Notes: generated by a model not told the origin, from the letters alone. Positions 34,495 to 45,989 are shown, counted from the first letter of the stretch. The stretch is DNA of 64,000 bases from Henckelia pumila (GCF_033568475.1 NC_133120.1:88678151-88742150), one strand, 5' to 3'. Made by a program: numbers and translations.

Positions 34495-37154
34495 CCCTCC
34501 CTCCCTCTCCTTGTTTGGTTGTGTTATGGTTAATATGGCTCTTATCATGTTGATATTTTGGTAGTCTACTCTGGATGCTCCTGTGTCCCTCTGGAATTTC
34601 CTGTTTGAGTTTTACATTAACTTCATTTTCTATTTCATGTATATTTTTTTGTGAATTGATAGTTCCATTTTTTTCCTTTTAAACGTGCGCATGAAGCCAG
34701 TTATATACAACATTTTACCAATATTTTTTAATCTGACAGTCCCACACGAAAGATATCGAGTTAGGGTTGTGGGTTTTAGGGTTCAGGTCAGATCGGGTTG
34801 GACCAAAATCTGACCCAAAAAAATTTGTGTTGGGTGGGGTTCGAGTTGACCTGAATTAAGAATCAAGAATCAGGTAACCCATCAACCTGAACCCACCCCA
34901 CCAGACCCATTTATCTTCTTTTCAAGGTTTGACTCGTACAAAAAGGTATAAAACGATGGAGAAATGGAGTTTGAATTTTGAAAGATACTTTGGATGCTTG
35001 AAGAGTGAAGACGTTTTATTGTATACGGCATATATTAACATTATAAATTTTCATTGTGTGAAATGTATTTTGTGAAATATTTGAATTCTCAAAACAATTG
35101 TTTCTTTTGTGGAAAATTAATAGTTTGTACGATTAGATTTTTAAAAACATATATCATTTTTAGGTGAGGTCTTGTCAATATGTGTTTAAATTAAATTATT
35201 ATTATTATTATTCTTGTTATGTGCTTTGGATTTTTATTTAATTATTTTGTTCAAGAATAAAATAATAATGTTGCATGGGAGAAAATCAGATCTGGTTGGT
35301 TCAGGTTTATAGTTTTAGGGTTGGTTCGGGTTGGGAAAGTTTTTGAAATACCTTTCGACCCGACCCGAGGTGACACCCCTAAGCTTTGTACAACCTGGTA
35401 GCCAGCATCGCTGTCTTCTGCCTACATGCCTTACATTCCCCCTTTCCCTAATTCTCATCCTGATGACTGACATCCCTTAAAACTTTTGGAACCATTGCTT
35501 GTTCTCTCATTGCGAAATATTAATGCAAATGTTCTATATCAGTTTGGCTGCAACATTATCTTTACACGAGTGCATATATTTATGTGTTTGTTTATTGGAA
35601 AATATATGTGCGCTTTTAATTGAAATCCCAACTTCTAAGCTTTATGCATCCTTACTTTCCCTAGTGAAGGACCAGAAAGTTTTCCTAGCACAAACGGTAG
35701 CCCAACAAATTCTGATGGATTAAATAATCTAGAAATGGGACTCAACCAGTGGAAGTTACAGAAGCTTGCAGCTCTAGGAATAGGAGCTTCAGAGCTCCGC
35801 TCGTTGATATTAAAGGTTTTGTAGCTTCCATTGTTTTCTCTTATTTTTGTGTTTATGTGTGTTATATATTGACTCACTTTAGTCTTCAGAGTGGTGGGAT
35901 GCTTACTTTAGAGAAAATGTTTGAATCGGTAACAAATGATTGTATTTTGTTTGTTTTTATGCTATGTTTATATTATTAACACTGACTCAGTTTCCATGCT
36001 ACTGCAGTTGGCTGGGAGATTATCTGGAAAGTTATTTTTGGAAGCTGCTAAATATCAAGTAAAGAAACAAGTTATGAAAAAGGTTCATATTGACAGCTCT
36101 TTCTGTTAGTTTGCCAGTTACATTTCTGGGATGCAGTAGTTGTAGATTTTCTTGATTTAGGTTCTGAATATTGCATTTAATTTTTTCTTTTCAGGGCGGG
36201 CAGTTGGCAGCAATTAACCTAGAATCTGGAGTAGCATTGCTGGCCGCCAGACAGGTTCTATTTCTGTTTTTTGAAACCGTTGATTGAGTGCCACTTCGAT
36301 TCAATGTAACTTCTCATTTTTGTCCTTTGGTTTGGTGCATTTTGTTATAATATTATGACATTGAAATGAATTTTGTGGTGTTCCTAAATCTAATCTCCTC
36401 AGATCTCAATGAAAATAATTTGTATGGCATCCTTTGGCCCAGATTTTTTGTGCCTGGCGCCCATAATAACTATGACATTGGCCCTTAGAAAACCAGCTCC
36501 CATGATGTAGAAATTTAATCCATCATCAACAACCGCGGGTGCTTAGTTATATATATATTTTTCTAAATTACTGTCTTATGGATATATCGTGATCAATAGC
36601 GACAAAAAGTTTGAAGTTGTGTTTTTGTTATAACTGGCGCATGGAACAGGGACTTAAAGCTGCGGCCACTCGATACTTGGGGATAAGAGGCATTGCTCAG
36701 TTACTTGGCCCACTGTATGAGCCATGCTTTATGAAAATCTATTTCTTTTACGGTTCTTCAGAGTAGTATTACTCTCATCATAAAACATACAGTTTTTCTT
36801 GGTTTTCCATCCCATCTCTTGCATCCGTTTTCAACTTGTGTAGGATGTGGGGTACCCTTCTAGCAGATGTTGTCATTCAGATGCTCGGAACTGATTACGC
36901 TAGGATTTTGCGAGCCGTATACGCACTTGCTCAAGTAATGACGCTTCATGTTTCTTTAATCTATATTTAATTTGTCGTTCACAATCTCAGATCGCAATGA
37001 AATCATTCTTGATTCTAGACCTCCAAGCTTTCAACATCCCTTAAATTTATCCATGCGAGTTTTCTTCTACATTTTTTGTTTTATGAACTTATGCTGTTAC
37101 CTGTCCCAGATTCGAATGTTCCGCTCCCATAAAACAGCGTCTGAAATGATGTGA
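32435..37154 (+). CDS. Plastid-predicted protein resembling bacterial YaaW/UPF0174 (DUF3944-type) family
   Basis: Twelve exons in consistent phase: 32435-32563, 32649-32745, 32843-32945, 33401-33550, 34085-34216, 35665-35815, 35890-35928, 36008-36082, 36195-36254, 36650-36714, 36844-36934, 37110-37154. They give about 378 residues. The N-terminal 70 or so residues are Ser/Pro/Arg-rich with few acids, like a chloroplast transit peptide. Then come ELATDSELYELERILFG, a YRNVLLELRKKLSIP segment, a polar linker and a hydrophobic helical C-terminal half ending DYARILRAVYALAQIRMFR. The helix pattern and the last segment resemble E. coli YaaW, whose function is unknown; this match is from memory and tentative. 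Exon 7 uses the second of two nearby AG acceptors, since the first gives a stop. Intron 5 is expanded by repeats. Confidence 0.8.
34441..34510. repeat. (TC)n microsatellite, about 25 perfect units plus degenerate tail
   Basis: An uninterrupted TC run at 34441-34490 followed by CCTCC-type degenerate units, inside intron 5 of the YaaW-like gene. Confidence 0.97.
34761..35382. mobile_element. Degenerate non-autonomous DNA transposon (hAT-MITE-like) in an intron
   Basis: The right end reads CGACCCGAGGTGACACCCCT, the complement of a common hAT-MITE terminus. The left end (TTAGGGTTGTGGG) matches only loosely, and the interior has many GGGTTGG and CAACCTGA words in both orientations. No target duplication was found. 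It sits in intron 5 of the YaaW-like gene. Confidence 0.4.
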
Positions 37155-37631
37155 GACAGGGGCAATGTTTCTTCAATGTTGTTTCGTGGAGAAGGTTGAT
37201 CTTTGATCGTGGCTGTAATGGCATTAGAGGTGTTTCCTTGCTATGAACGAGCATATGCATCGTTAAGGGCATTATTTGAAGATGACTGCTGGTTGTACAT
37301 ACATAGCGTTTGAAATGTTATATATCTAGTGTTCATTTTATTTTTTGAGTTGCAGTATTTATTTGCGCATGCAGCCCGTGCGTTACAGTCGCTTGAGTCT
37401 TTTTATCAAATCTAGTAGTACATAAATTCCCATATACCTTATGGCCCATTGTCAAAAAAAATCTTCCAATCAATATAAGTGTCATGTAATTACATCCTCT
37501 TTCTCAATGAATTGTTATTGACATTAAATTTAGTGTTCCTATTTCGCATGCTCACATTGAATAAGTAAAAGAACTAAGGGAGATTGGAGCTTAAAGACGG
37601 ATAAAATGGAACTCCAAATATAATCTAAACT
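37155..37631. other. Convergent intergenic spacer
   Basis: This is the 3' flank of two convergent transcription units. I see no repeat or gene. Confidence 0.5.
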
Positions 37632-38360
37632 TCATTCTCTGTCTTTCTTGGAATAGAATCTGTGAACCACATAGAAAAAGAGTCCATAAAGCACTCTCCA
37701 CGACACCGCGATACCTATCACAGTAAACAAAGCCTCAATTTTCTGTGCATCAATCGTGTACAAGATATCTTCAAGAATCGATCTGCAGCTTCTTTCCAAT
37801 TTTTCCAGTCTCGTTTTACGCTGTATTTTCATCTTAGTTTTTTCGGGGATGTGAGGCAACGGTCCCTGCTCGGTCCATCGATGGTTATTCGATCCCTTGA
37901 ATGCTGAAGTGTGAGTACAGAAGAATGTGTATAGAGTGCTAGTTGCGAACATTACTTTGTGATGAATGATGTTTATGCTGATTAGCAGATGGATTATATA
38001 CCGAGTCATTTGCTCTGATATGAAGTAGTGTAAAGAATGAAGCGTCATAGATATTATAAGGGATGACATGACAAGAAAAGAATTAGCACAATACGAGTTG
38101 AGGGAGACTGCTTGGATCTTTGTTTCATGATGGCTTGAACATTGCACTGGATTAGTCGATTTTCGAGCATCAACAGGCCCTATGGTTGCCAAGATTTCAC
38201 ATCTGATTGCCTGCTTGGAAAGGTATTTAAAACCATCTTTCTTTCTTCTCCAATAGCCGCGGGGTTTGATCCTCGTGTTTTCATTCAACCGGGAAGTTCT
38301 ATTCGAGATAAATGGGATTTTAAGGCTTGTTTTCATGTTTGTAGTTGTGGTTTTCGACAT
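37632..38360 (-). CDS. Membrane protein of unknown function, possibly with an in-frame intron
   Basis: An open frame of 242 codons from ATG at 38360 (MSKTTTTNMKTSLKIPFISN). The N terminus is Ser/Thr/Arg-rich and could be an organelle-targeting peptide. The C-terminal part looks like a real protein: a basic helix (KTRLEKLERSCRSILEDILY) and a membrane segment (FTVIGIAVSWRVLYGLFFYVV) with a short basic tail. The middle third (about residues 90-165) is rich in Ile, Phe, His and Tyr, as AT-rich intron sequence is when translated, so the true protein may skip it. I could not fix a clean donor in frame. I do not recognise the family. It is convergent with the YaaW-like gene and lies upstream of the EMB1006-like gene. 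Confidence 0.5.
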   Translation of the reverse strand: MSKTTTTNMKTSLKIPFISNRTSRLNENTRIKPRGYWRRKKDGFKYLSKQAIRCEILATIGPVDARKSTNPVQCSSHHETKIQAVSLNSYCANSFLVMSSLIISMTLHSLHYFISEQMTRYIIHLLISINIIHHKVMFATSTLYTFFCTHTSAFKGSNNHRWTEQGPLPHIPEKTKMKIQRKTRLEKLERSCRSILEDILYTIDAQKIEALFTVIGIAVSWRVLYGLFFYVVHRFYSKKDRE

Positions 38361-38946
38361 TTCTTGGTTGAGAAATGATCGTTTGGCTTTCAGTAATCCA
38401 ACTCTTTCCAAGTGTTGGTTTGTTTGATATGCAATATAGCCATTGCCAACTTATTGATTGTGTTGCTGCTACAAGAAAATGTTCTTTGGACTTTCCACTA
38501 TGTTACATCGAAGTTTCAGAAAAATCAATGCGTTTTTCACTTGGATTTTGTAATGATTTACCACATTTTATTCTCATTTTTCGATGTTATTGTGGTGATT
38601 TCATTGTTCTTATTCCAATGCGAAAAAATTCCATGCCTATTGAAGTTTTATACACGTGGTCGGCAAATAATTATTGGTGTAACCTGAAATATTACAGAAA
38701 ATGTTGCAAGTCACATCAACAGCAGAAATAGAAACAATGCACACACCATATTAAAAAGTTGCTAGTGTTATCACATAATACAAAATCTATGCAAGTTCCA
38801 GAACATTTTCACATGCAAATACATCTTAATTTTACCAATTCACATCTGAGTACAGGGCAAGAGACATAGTAGCTGGATGGAAGGTTCTTTTCTGAGAATT
38901 TTAATGCATTCCATGTGGAAGAATTCATGAGCATTGGAACAAATTA
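38361..38946. other. Spacer between two minus-strand genes
   Basis: It holds the promoter side of the membrane-protein frame and the 3' flank of the PPR gene. Plus-strand frames here (to about 38731) have no protein-like features and I take them as chance. Confidence 0.5.
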
Positions 38947-41340
38947 TTACCGCGAACCCTGAGCAGAGCCAGGAGTTCTTGATCGGTTCTTTCTATTCTT
39001 CCAAAATTCATCCTTCTTCCCTTTTTTCTTCTCTTTCAACAACCCCATGCTGCTTTTTATGATACCCATTAGAGCACTCTTATCCTTCCTATTCTTTATC
39101 TTAGCTTTCACATCAAGAATCGCCCTGAGCTTCTGATAGGATTTGGCATCAGGTACTTGACCGTTTTTTACCATCTGTTTATGATAAAAGAATGCCCTCC
39201 TGAAATCACGGACTCGAATATAGGCGTATATCATGGTGGAATAAGTGATAGAGTCTGGTTTCAGATTAAGAGCAGCCATCTCTTTCAACAGCTGTGGCAA
39301 CTTTGATTCTTGCATTCCCCTTGCATATGCATTTATCAGCATGTTATATGTCAACACAGTTGGTTGAAAACCAATCTTTCCAAACTCGCATATTACATCT
39401 CTTGCTTCAGCATAACGACCTTGCTTCGCAAATCCATCAAGGAGAGTGTTAAAAGTAACGTGTGTCCCTTCCACTTTATCCTTAATCATCATCTTCCAAA
39501 TTTTCATCAGAGTTTCAGTGTCTCCGGCACGTCTAAATGCATCTAACAGAGCAGTATACGTCTCGACAGAAGGTTTTATTCCCTCCTTCAACATATTTTC
39601 AAAGGCCATAAAAGATTTCTCATGCCATCCATCTACTGCATAGGCGTGGATAAGGGCTGTATAAGAATGAGAGGTGGGCTTTATACCATTTTTCTTCATC
39701 CTCAGAAATGCGTCTACAGCCCTGTCGCTCGTTTTCATCCCGTAAGCACTAATCAGGCACGTATATGACCTCACATTTGGCTCTAGCCCACTAGCTTCCA
39801 TCTCCTGAAGTAATCTTTCAACAATCTCGGGTTGCATTCTTTTACTATAGGCATCCATCAATATGTTATACGTTGCAGCAGTTGGTGCTATTCCCTTTGT
39901 CTTCATCTCAGTAAAAAGACCTTCCGCCTCTTCGACCTGGTCAGATTTACTATAAGCATCCATTATTGTATTATAAACAACAGCATTAGGCAAAATCCCC
40001 TTTCTCTCCATTTCGGATTGTAGAATAAGAGCTTCTTTCTTGAGTCCCTCGTCACAGAATGATTTGATAAGAGCCCCCAGAACTTCCAAACTCCATTTGA
40101 CTCCCTTTCTGTGCATCTTTTCAAAGAACTCCCATGCATTTTTGGCACTGCAACCATCCTTCCTCATGATTGTAATCATTATAGAACACGTCACAGGATC
40201 AGGTCTGATGTTACTTGTTTCCATCAACTCGAACACTCTCCATGCATCCTTGTACCTTTAAAAAGGGCAGCACATAATAACATAGCACGTTACCTCACCA
40301 TAAAAAAGCACAATCAACCATATATACACACAACAGTTTTGACTATTACATCGTAAATCATTCCAAATTCAAGTGCACATAGATGCTTTGATGATTACAC
40401 ATATGTGAACATCAGGAGCAAATAAGACATTGATGCTGCTAGAAAACACAATATGAATGAAGAAAAGCAACCGATAAAACAGCTGAATAGAACTACAAAC
40501 AACCAATTGCAATTCCAACAATCCTAAATCAGTTAAAATTCGATACCTTCCACAAAACAAAAGCCCCGAAATAGCAGCATTGTAAACAAGTACATCTCTA
40601 AATTGCTTCTTTTGATCAAAAGGTAAATTCTTGAACACTGTCAACAACTCATCCCCCTTACCCGCTCTCCCAAGAATAGGAAAGAAAACCGAACATGCCC
40701 GAGGAGAAACCAGACAAGGCTCACTCATTCCCATCCATTCAAAAAAATACAAACAACCCATCACATCACCATCTTCACCCAATAATCTTATGACCTCCAC
40801 GCACTCCTCAACCCCTATTTTCCCCCCAAAATCACATCTTTCCAGTGCCTCACCAAGCGTAACGTTCTGCGGTAACGCCTTCGCAATACCCAGTATTTCC
40901 CCGACAACCCCCTCCACTTCCGGTGAAATTTGTGCACTGTGAAGAACGGGTAACTGAGGAGTTTCACTATCCGAATCAGAATCGATGTTCTCAAATGAGG
41001 CCAAATGCCAGGAAGTTTTCCGGTTCTTCTGGAGGGTAAATTCGCCTTCTCGAGTCGGGTCAGGCTCTGAAGTTCGGGACTTGAAGAACTTGACAATCGG
41101 GTCGTTGATTTTTTCAATATTATCATAATCTTGCTCGGGTTTTATTCCTGGGTTTTGTAGAAAGGGGAGGAAAATGGAGGAATTGGGGGTTGGGGTAGCG
41201 GCAGAGGAGATGTCGATATTCAATCTGTTTCTTGAGCTTTCGGGTAGTTTCAGAATCTTGAAATTTTGTTGTATTTTTTTATGGTTGGGAGAATACAGTG
41301 AAGGAGTGAAGGGATGAAAAGAAGAAGAAGAAGTAGCCAT
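38947..41340 (-). CDS. EMB1006: P-class pentatricopeptide repeat protein, EMB1006-like (At5g50280), plastid-predicted
   Basis: Two exons, 41340-40547 and 40255-38947, with a GT-AG intron of 291 bases, give 700 residues; remembered Arabidopsis EMB1006 is about 720. A Ser-rich N terminus (MATSSSSFHPFTPSLYSPNH) looks like a chloroplast transit peptide. A variable acidic region leads to about eleven P-type PPR motifs of 34-36 residues in exon 2, for example VVYNTIMDAYSKSDQVEEAE and TYTALLDAFRRAGDTETLMK. A basic tail ends KKGKKDEFWKNRKNRSRTPG, which matches the Arabidopsis tail pattern. There is no E, DYW or SMR domain. Such proteins bind specific organelle RNAs for splicing, stability or translation, and loss of the Arabidopsis gene is embryo-lethal. 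The gene looks intact. Confidence 0.92.
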
Positions 41341-41383
41341 TTGCGGGGGATGAAGGTGGTAAAAAGAATTAATACAGATCGTA

Positions 41384-41492
41384 CTACCCGGCCCATAAGA
41401 ACTCGTTATATACGACCCGGCCCATTATAACTCCTTATACACGACTCGGCCCATGATAACTCGTTACATACGACCCGGCCCATAAGAATTAC
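41384..41492 (-). promoter_or_regulatory. 29-bp tandem array carrying four site II-like motifs upstream of the EMB1006-like gene
   Basis: The unit start (CCCGGCCCAT or CTCGGCCCAT) recurs at 41387, 41416, 41445 and 41474, an exact 29-bp spacing, 47-140 bases upstream of the ATG. On the gene's strand each unit carries ATGGGCCGGGTCG or a close variant, hence a TGGGCC site II element. Site II elements (TGGGCY) are known binding sites for TCP factors in promoters of organelle and ribosomal protein genes. The array is seen directly; its regulatory role is inferred. Confidence 0.75.
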
Positions 41493-42748
41493 TTTTTCCA
41501 TTGCCGTGTTTTTTCCTTTTTTATTATTTTATTTTTTTGGTAGGATCAACCCGGAGCGAGCGAGCTGTTTCCGTTGTGTATTAGGAAAATCTTCAAATTA
41601 ACGTGACAACTTTCGAATAAATTGATTCAATAATTTGTTATAATTGAGTTTTAAATTTGAAACTTCGATAAAATTCGATGCAAAATATAATTTTATATAT
41701 GCTAATATTTCTGTCCGATGTTGTAATATGATGATAAATGTTTATTCAAAATTACTTTTTTATTTTTATTTGTTTATTTCTTAGTACAACTAATATGTAC
41801 TTTGAATAGAAACTTTGGGGAGGCATTTGAGACCTAAAAAAAAATATTAAGACCACATCTCGACACATATAACATATGTGTAATGTAATATATGAAAGAA
41901 AAGTAGGACGTTGGTGATTAATCAATTCCCTTGAACGTGACACGGTAGGCCCTTTGAGGTACCTTAGGCCCCGCTAATGTAAAGGCCCTTTAGGTGGTTT
42001 CGATGGGCTTGTAGTATCCACATTTCATTTTTCGGTTTGAAATTAGAAGTTTATTGTATAATTAACATAATTTTTTTTTTTAAAAAAGGATTTGATAATA
42101 TTGTCGTTTTTTGAAAGAATCTGCATTGTTAGCTTAAGAAAAATGTGTTAGATTTATATCGAAATTATGAGACGGTGAGAGCTGAGCCTCCATGGAAACC
42201 CACAAATATGGATACAATTTATGACTCGATTTTAATGTAATTTAGTATCGCTCTCCTCCCCAGCTAGCTGTTTCTTTGGTGATGATGATTGATGGACTTC
42301 CGTAAGTACGTAAACGGGTCGGAGCCATAAATATATACCAATAATCATTGCACGTGATTTCTGAGAAAGGCATCCGACCGATCTTTTATCATGAAAATTA
42401 TTTTTTTATATGAAATATTTTATTTGTTATTATAGATATGAATCAAATCGATATGTCTCATGAATATAGAAACCTACATATATTGTCATATTGGTATCAC
42501 ATTGAATCATTGATATACAAAATGATTACTATAAGATGTTCAGGTATTATATAATAATAATAAGAATATACCTACTCAAGCGAAATTACATTTCTAATCA
42601 TTTAAATTGCACGTTTTTTATTTTATTTTTTTTTAAAAAAAAACTTGCACGAAAATCAATGTTTTTCTCCTTGAAAGCTATCAATCGACTAATTTTCACA
42701 GAATCAATATATGTATATATATTGGCTTCTAGATTAGTACTCATATAT
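41493..42748. other. AT-rich spacer upstream of the retrotransposon complex
   Basis: I see no gene, RNA or clear repeat. The CATAC target site of the retrotransposon lies at its end (42749-42753). Confidence 0.5.
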
Positions 42749-42753
42749 CATAC

Positions 42754-43684
42754 TGATACCCGGAGGAGGAAACCACCTCAGCTCATGGATGACCCTAATA
42801 TAAAAGGAACATCCCTAATCAACCAGAACTGGTTCAGGAGCTCATCTCGTGAGCTCAACCAAGCTTCTCCACTATCACCTCCAGCTTGGGTCGGGAGCTC
42901 AGCCAAGCTCCTCCACCATCACCTCCAGCTCGGGTCGGGAGCTCAGCCAAGCTCCTCCACCATCACCTCCAGTTCGGGTCGGAAGATCAGCTCGGGAGCT
43001 CGGGATCTCAGCCAAGCTCCTCCACCATCACCTCCAGTTCGGGTCGGAAGATCAGCTCGGGAGCTCGGGAGCTCAGCCAAGCTCCTCTACCATCACTTTC
43101 AGCTCGGGTCGGGAGCTCTGGAGTTCATCTCAGCCCCGATGTCAGTAGGGAGTTAGCTTAGTAGAGGGGTTGGACAACCTTGATGAGCTAGCTAAGATGT
43201 TAGGATCAGTGTTCAGGTTGAGTTCAGGGGTTCAGCAATAACTCACTCATCCCTTTTCCATATGACCCCAGGGAGAGCAGCAGTATAGCGTCCTCATGAT
43301 GACAGTTCAGCTCAGATTAAGTGTATTGTTATTTCCTTTGTCAGACAAGATTCGGGCGAGATCTCAGCCTAAATATTCGGGATTGTGATCCCGGGATTCG
43401 CGAATTCTTAATAAGGAAGGTAGGCGCTAAATCCGGAGCTCTCTCCTATAAATACCAGGTTCACTTTCATTATTTGGATCCTAATTTTTCACTCGTGTGC
43501 ACACACCACTTTCTATATTTCGCTATCCTAGTATCTGACTTGAGCGTCGGAGGGGATACGCTGGAACACCTTTCGGCCCCCCCTTAACACTCTTGATTAG
43601 TGGTTTCAGGTCAGCAGCAGTTCGTCTTTTGTTGGAGGAGTTTCAACAGCTCATCCAAGGAGATCACGTTATTGAGGTAGATCA
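42754..43684 (+). repeat. Outer 5' LTR of the Tat/Retand-type element
   Basis: A 931-bp LTR with a TATA box (CCTATAAATACC, about 43446). It contains five copies of an internal ~44-bp unit (AGCCAAGCTCCTCCACCATC), one more than the other two LTRs. Its outer edge abuts the CATAC duplication. Confidence 0.92.
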
Positions 43685-43689
43685 ATTGG

Positions 43690-44568
43690 TGATACCCGGA
43701 GGAGGAAACAACCTCAGCTCATGGATGACCCTAATATAAAAGGAACATCCCTAATCAACCAGAACTGGTTCAGGAGCTCATCTCGTGAGCTCAACCAAGC
43801 TCCTCCACCATCACCTCCAGCTTGGGTCGGGAGCTCAGCCAAGCTCCTCCACCATCACCTCCAGCTCGGGTCGGGAGCTCAGCTCGGGAGCTCAGCCAAG
43901 CTCCTCCACCATCACCTCCAGTTCGGGTCGGGAGATCAGCTCGGGAGCTCGGGAGCTCAGCCAAGCTCCTCCACCATCACTTTCAGCTCGGATCGGGAGC
44001 TCTGGAGTTCATCTCAGCCCCGATGTCAGTAGGGAGTTAGCTTAGTAGAGGGGTTGGACAACCTTGATGAGCTAGCTAAGATGTTAGGATCAGTGTTCAG
44101 GTTGAGTTTAGGGGTTCAGCAATAACTTACTCATCCCTTTTCCATATGACCCCATGGAGAGCAGCAGTATAGCTTCCTCATGATGACAGTTCAGCTCAGA
44201 TTAAGTGTATTGTTATTTCCTTTGTCAGACAAGATTTGGGCAAGATCTCAGCCTAAATATTCGGGATTGTGATCCCGGGATTCGCGGATTCTTGATAAGG
44301 AAGGTAGGCGCTAAATCCGGAGCTCTCTCCTATAAATACCAGGTTCACTTTCATTATTTGGATTTTAATTTTTCACTCGTGTGCACACACTACTCTCTAT
44401 ATTTTGCTATCCTAGAATCTGACTTGAGCGTTGGAGGGGATACGCCGGAACACCTTTCGGCCCCCCCTTAACACTCTTGATTAGTGGTTTCAGGTCAGCA
44501 GCAGTTTGTCTTTTGTTGGAGGAGTTTCAACAGCTCATCCAAGGAGATCACGTTATTGAGGTAGATCA
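43690..44568 (+). repeat. Second 5' LTR copy, flanked by ATTGG
   Basis: An 879-bp LTR separated from the first by just ATTGG (43685-43689) and followed by ATTGG, the start of the primer site. It has four internal ~44-bp units. The layout fits either a solo LTR of the same family inserted in the primer site with target duplication ATTGG, or a tandem duplication of LTR plus five bases. Confidence 0.92.
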
Positions 44569-44588
44569 ATTGGCGCCGTCTATGGGAA
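44569..44588 (+). other. Primer binding site of the Tat/Retand-type element
   Basis: ATTGGCGCCGTCTATGGGAA follows the second LTR directly. TGGCGCCGTCTRTGGGAA is a recurring post-LTR sequence in plant Tat-lineage elements. Confidence 0.7.
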
Positions 44589-44608
44589 TTTCAAGCTAAG
44601 GCGTAGAT

Positions 44609-45850
44609 ATGGCAGGAAGAGGAAGAGGAAGGGGAAGAGGGAATGTGGCGGACATGACTGTGGATCAGCTCAGTCAGTTCATCACTCAAACGGTGCAAGT
44701 GGCCATGGGTCAGAATCCACCTTCACCCGTAGGTCATCCAAACCCAATGGATGCAATGTGGGAAGAGATCAGGAGACTGGGTCGGCAAGTCGGAGGTCGG
44801 CCTGGGCCTATACTGAGGGAAAGCCCTTTTGCTCGGGCTATTCTAGATGAAGAACTCCCTGTAAATTTTAAGCAGCCTACTTTAGGGGAGTATGACGGGA
44901 GCTCAAATCCGGAGGAGCATTTGGGGAGATTTGAAAATGCAGCCCTGTTGCATAGATATTCAGATGCAATTAAATGTCGGGTCTTCCTCACTACTCTGGT
45001 GAGATCAGCTCAACAATGGTTCAACCTTTTGCAGCCTGGTAGCATTCGAAGTTTCAATGACTTCAGCTCAGCTTTTCTACACCAATATGCGAGTAGCAAG
45101 AGATATTTGAAGACTTCCCTCAGTTTGTTCAATATGAAGCAATCTGAGGTGGAACCATTGCGGGAGTATGTTCAACGCTTCAATACAGCAGCTCTGGAAG
45201 TGCCCGCTGCCACTGCTGACACTTTGGTTAACTCTTTCACTCAAGGGTTGAGAGGAGGAGAGTTTTTCAGATCCTTGGTCAAGAAGCCTTCTTTGACTTA
45301 TGCTGAGCTCCTTAGTCGAGCTGAGAAGTACGTGAATTTGGAGGATGCACAAAGGCAGAGGAGATAGGAAGGAACGTCTGGGAGCAAGCCCAGTGCCAAG
45401 GTGGGAGCAAAGGCAGAGGGGAAGACAGAAGGAGGAAGGAAGAGGGTTGCAGAAGAGATGAACAGGGTCAAAGGACCCTACCCCTATGTGCCACTCTCAG
45501 TAAGCCTGGAGAAGGCAATGCAAGTATGTGAGGATAGGCGAGTACTTGTGAGGCCACGTAATGCTGAGAAAGGCCCGCGGTTACCGCCATTTGACAAGTT
45601 TTGCGATTTTCATCAGGAGTATGGGCATATCACCAATGATTGTCAGAGGCTAGGTGAGGAGGTTCAAAGGATCATGTATGATGACCCTCGAATCAGAGCT
45701 GAGCTGACTCGAAGGGCAAATCCTCCTCGCCAAGGCCGAGCTCCTCAATGGAAGAATCAGGAAAATGAAGTGAGGGGAAATCAACCTGATCATCAGAGAA
45801 GATCTCCGCGAAATGGTCAGGAAGATAGAGTTGAGCAAATTTCAAATCAC
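44609..45850 (+). pseudogene. Fossil Ty3/Gypsy gag region
   Basis: It starts MAGRGRGRGRGNVADMTVDQ. The retrotransposon gag core is clear (TLGEYDGSSNPEEHLGRFEN, then AQQWFNLLQPGSI and LREYVQRFN). Further on is a Cys-His zinc-finger-like segment (CDFHQEYGHITNDC). The protein forms the particle in living relatives. It is part of the broken element. Confidence 0.85.
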
Positions 45851-45989
45851 CCTCATAGGGGCATGATCAATATGATTTCAGGAGGCACTACAGATGGAGA
45901 TTCAGGAAGGGCTCGCAAAGCTCACGGGCGCAGATTAGAAAATTTGGAGGTAAATTCTCAACTCAGCTGTCCTACTGATCCAAACATCA

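Noticed and set aside
38375-38731. Plus-strand 118-codon frame between two minus-strand genes
   Set aside because: AT-rich composition with Cys, Phe and Ile runs, no recognisable motif, and overlap with the start of the minus-strand frame suggest chance.
42536-43156. Open frame of about 200 codons crossing the left edge of the retrotransposon
   Set aside because: It runs from AT-rich spacer into LTR minisatellite units; the repeated Ser/Pro-rich translation recurs in three frames and in every LTR copy, so it is repeat translation and not a gene.
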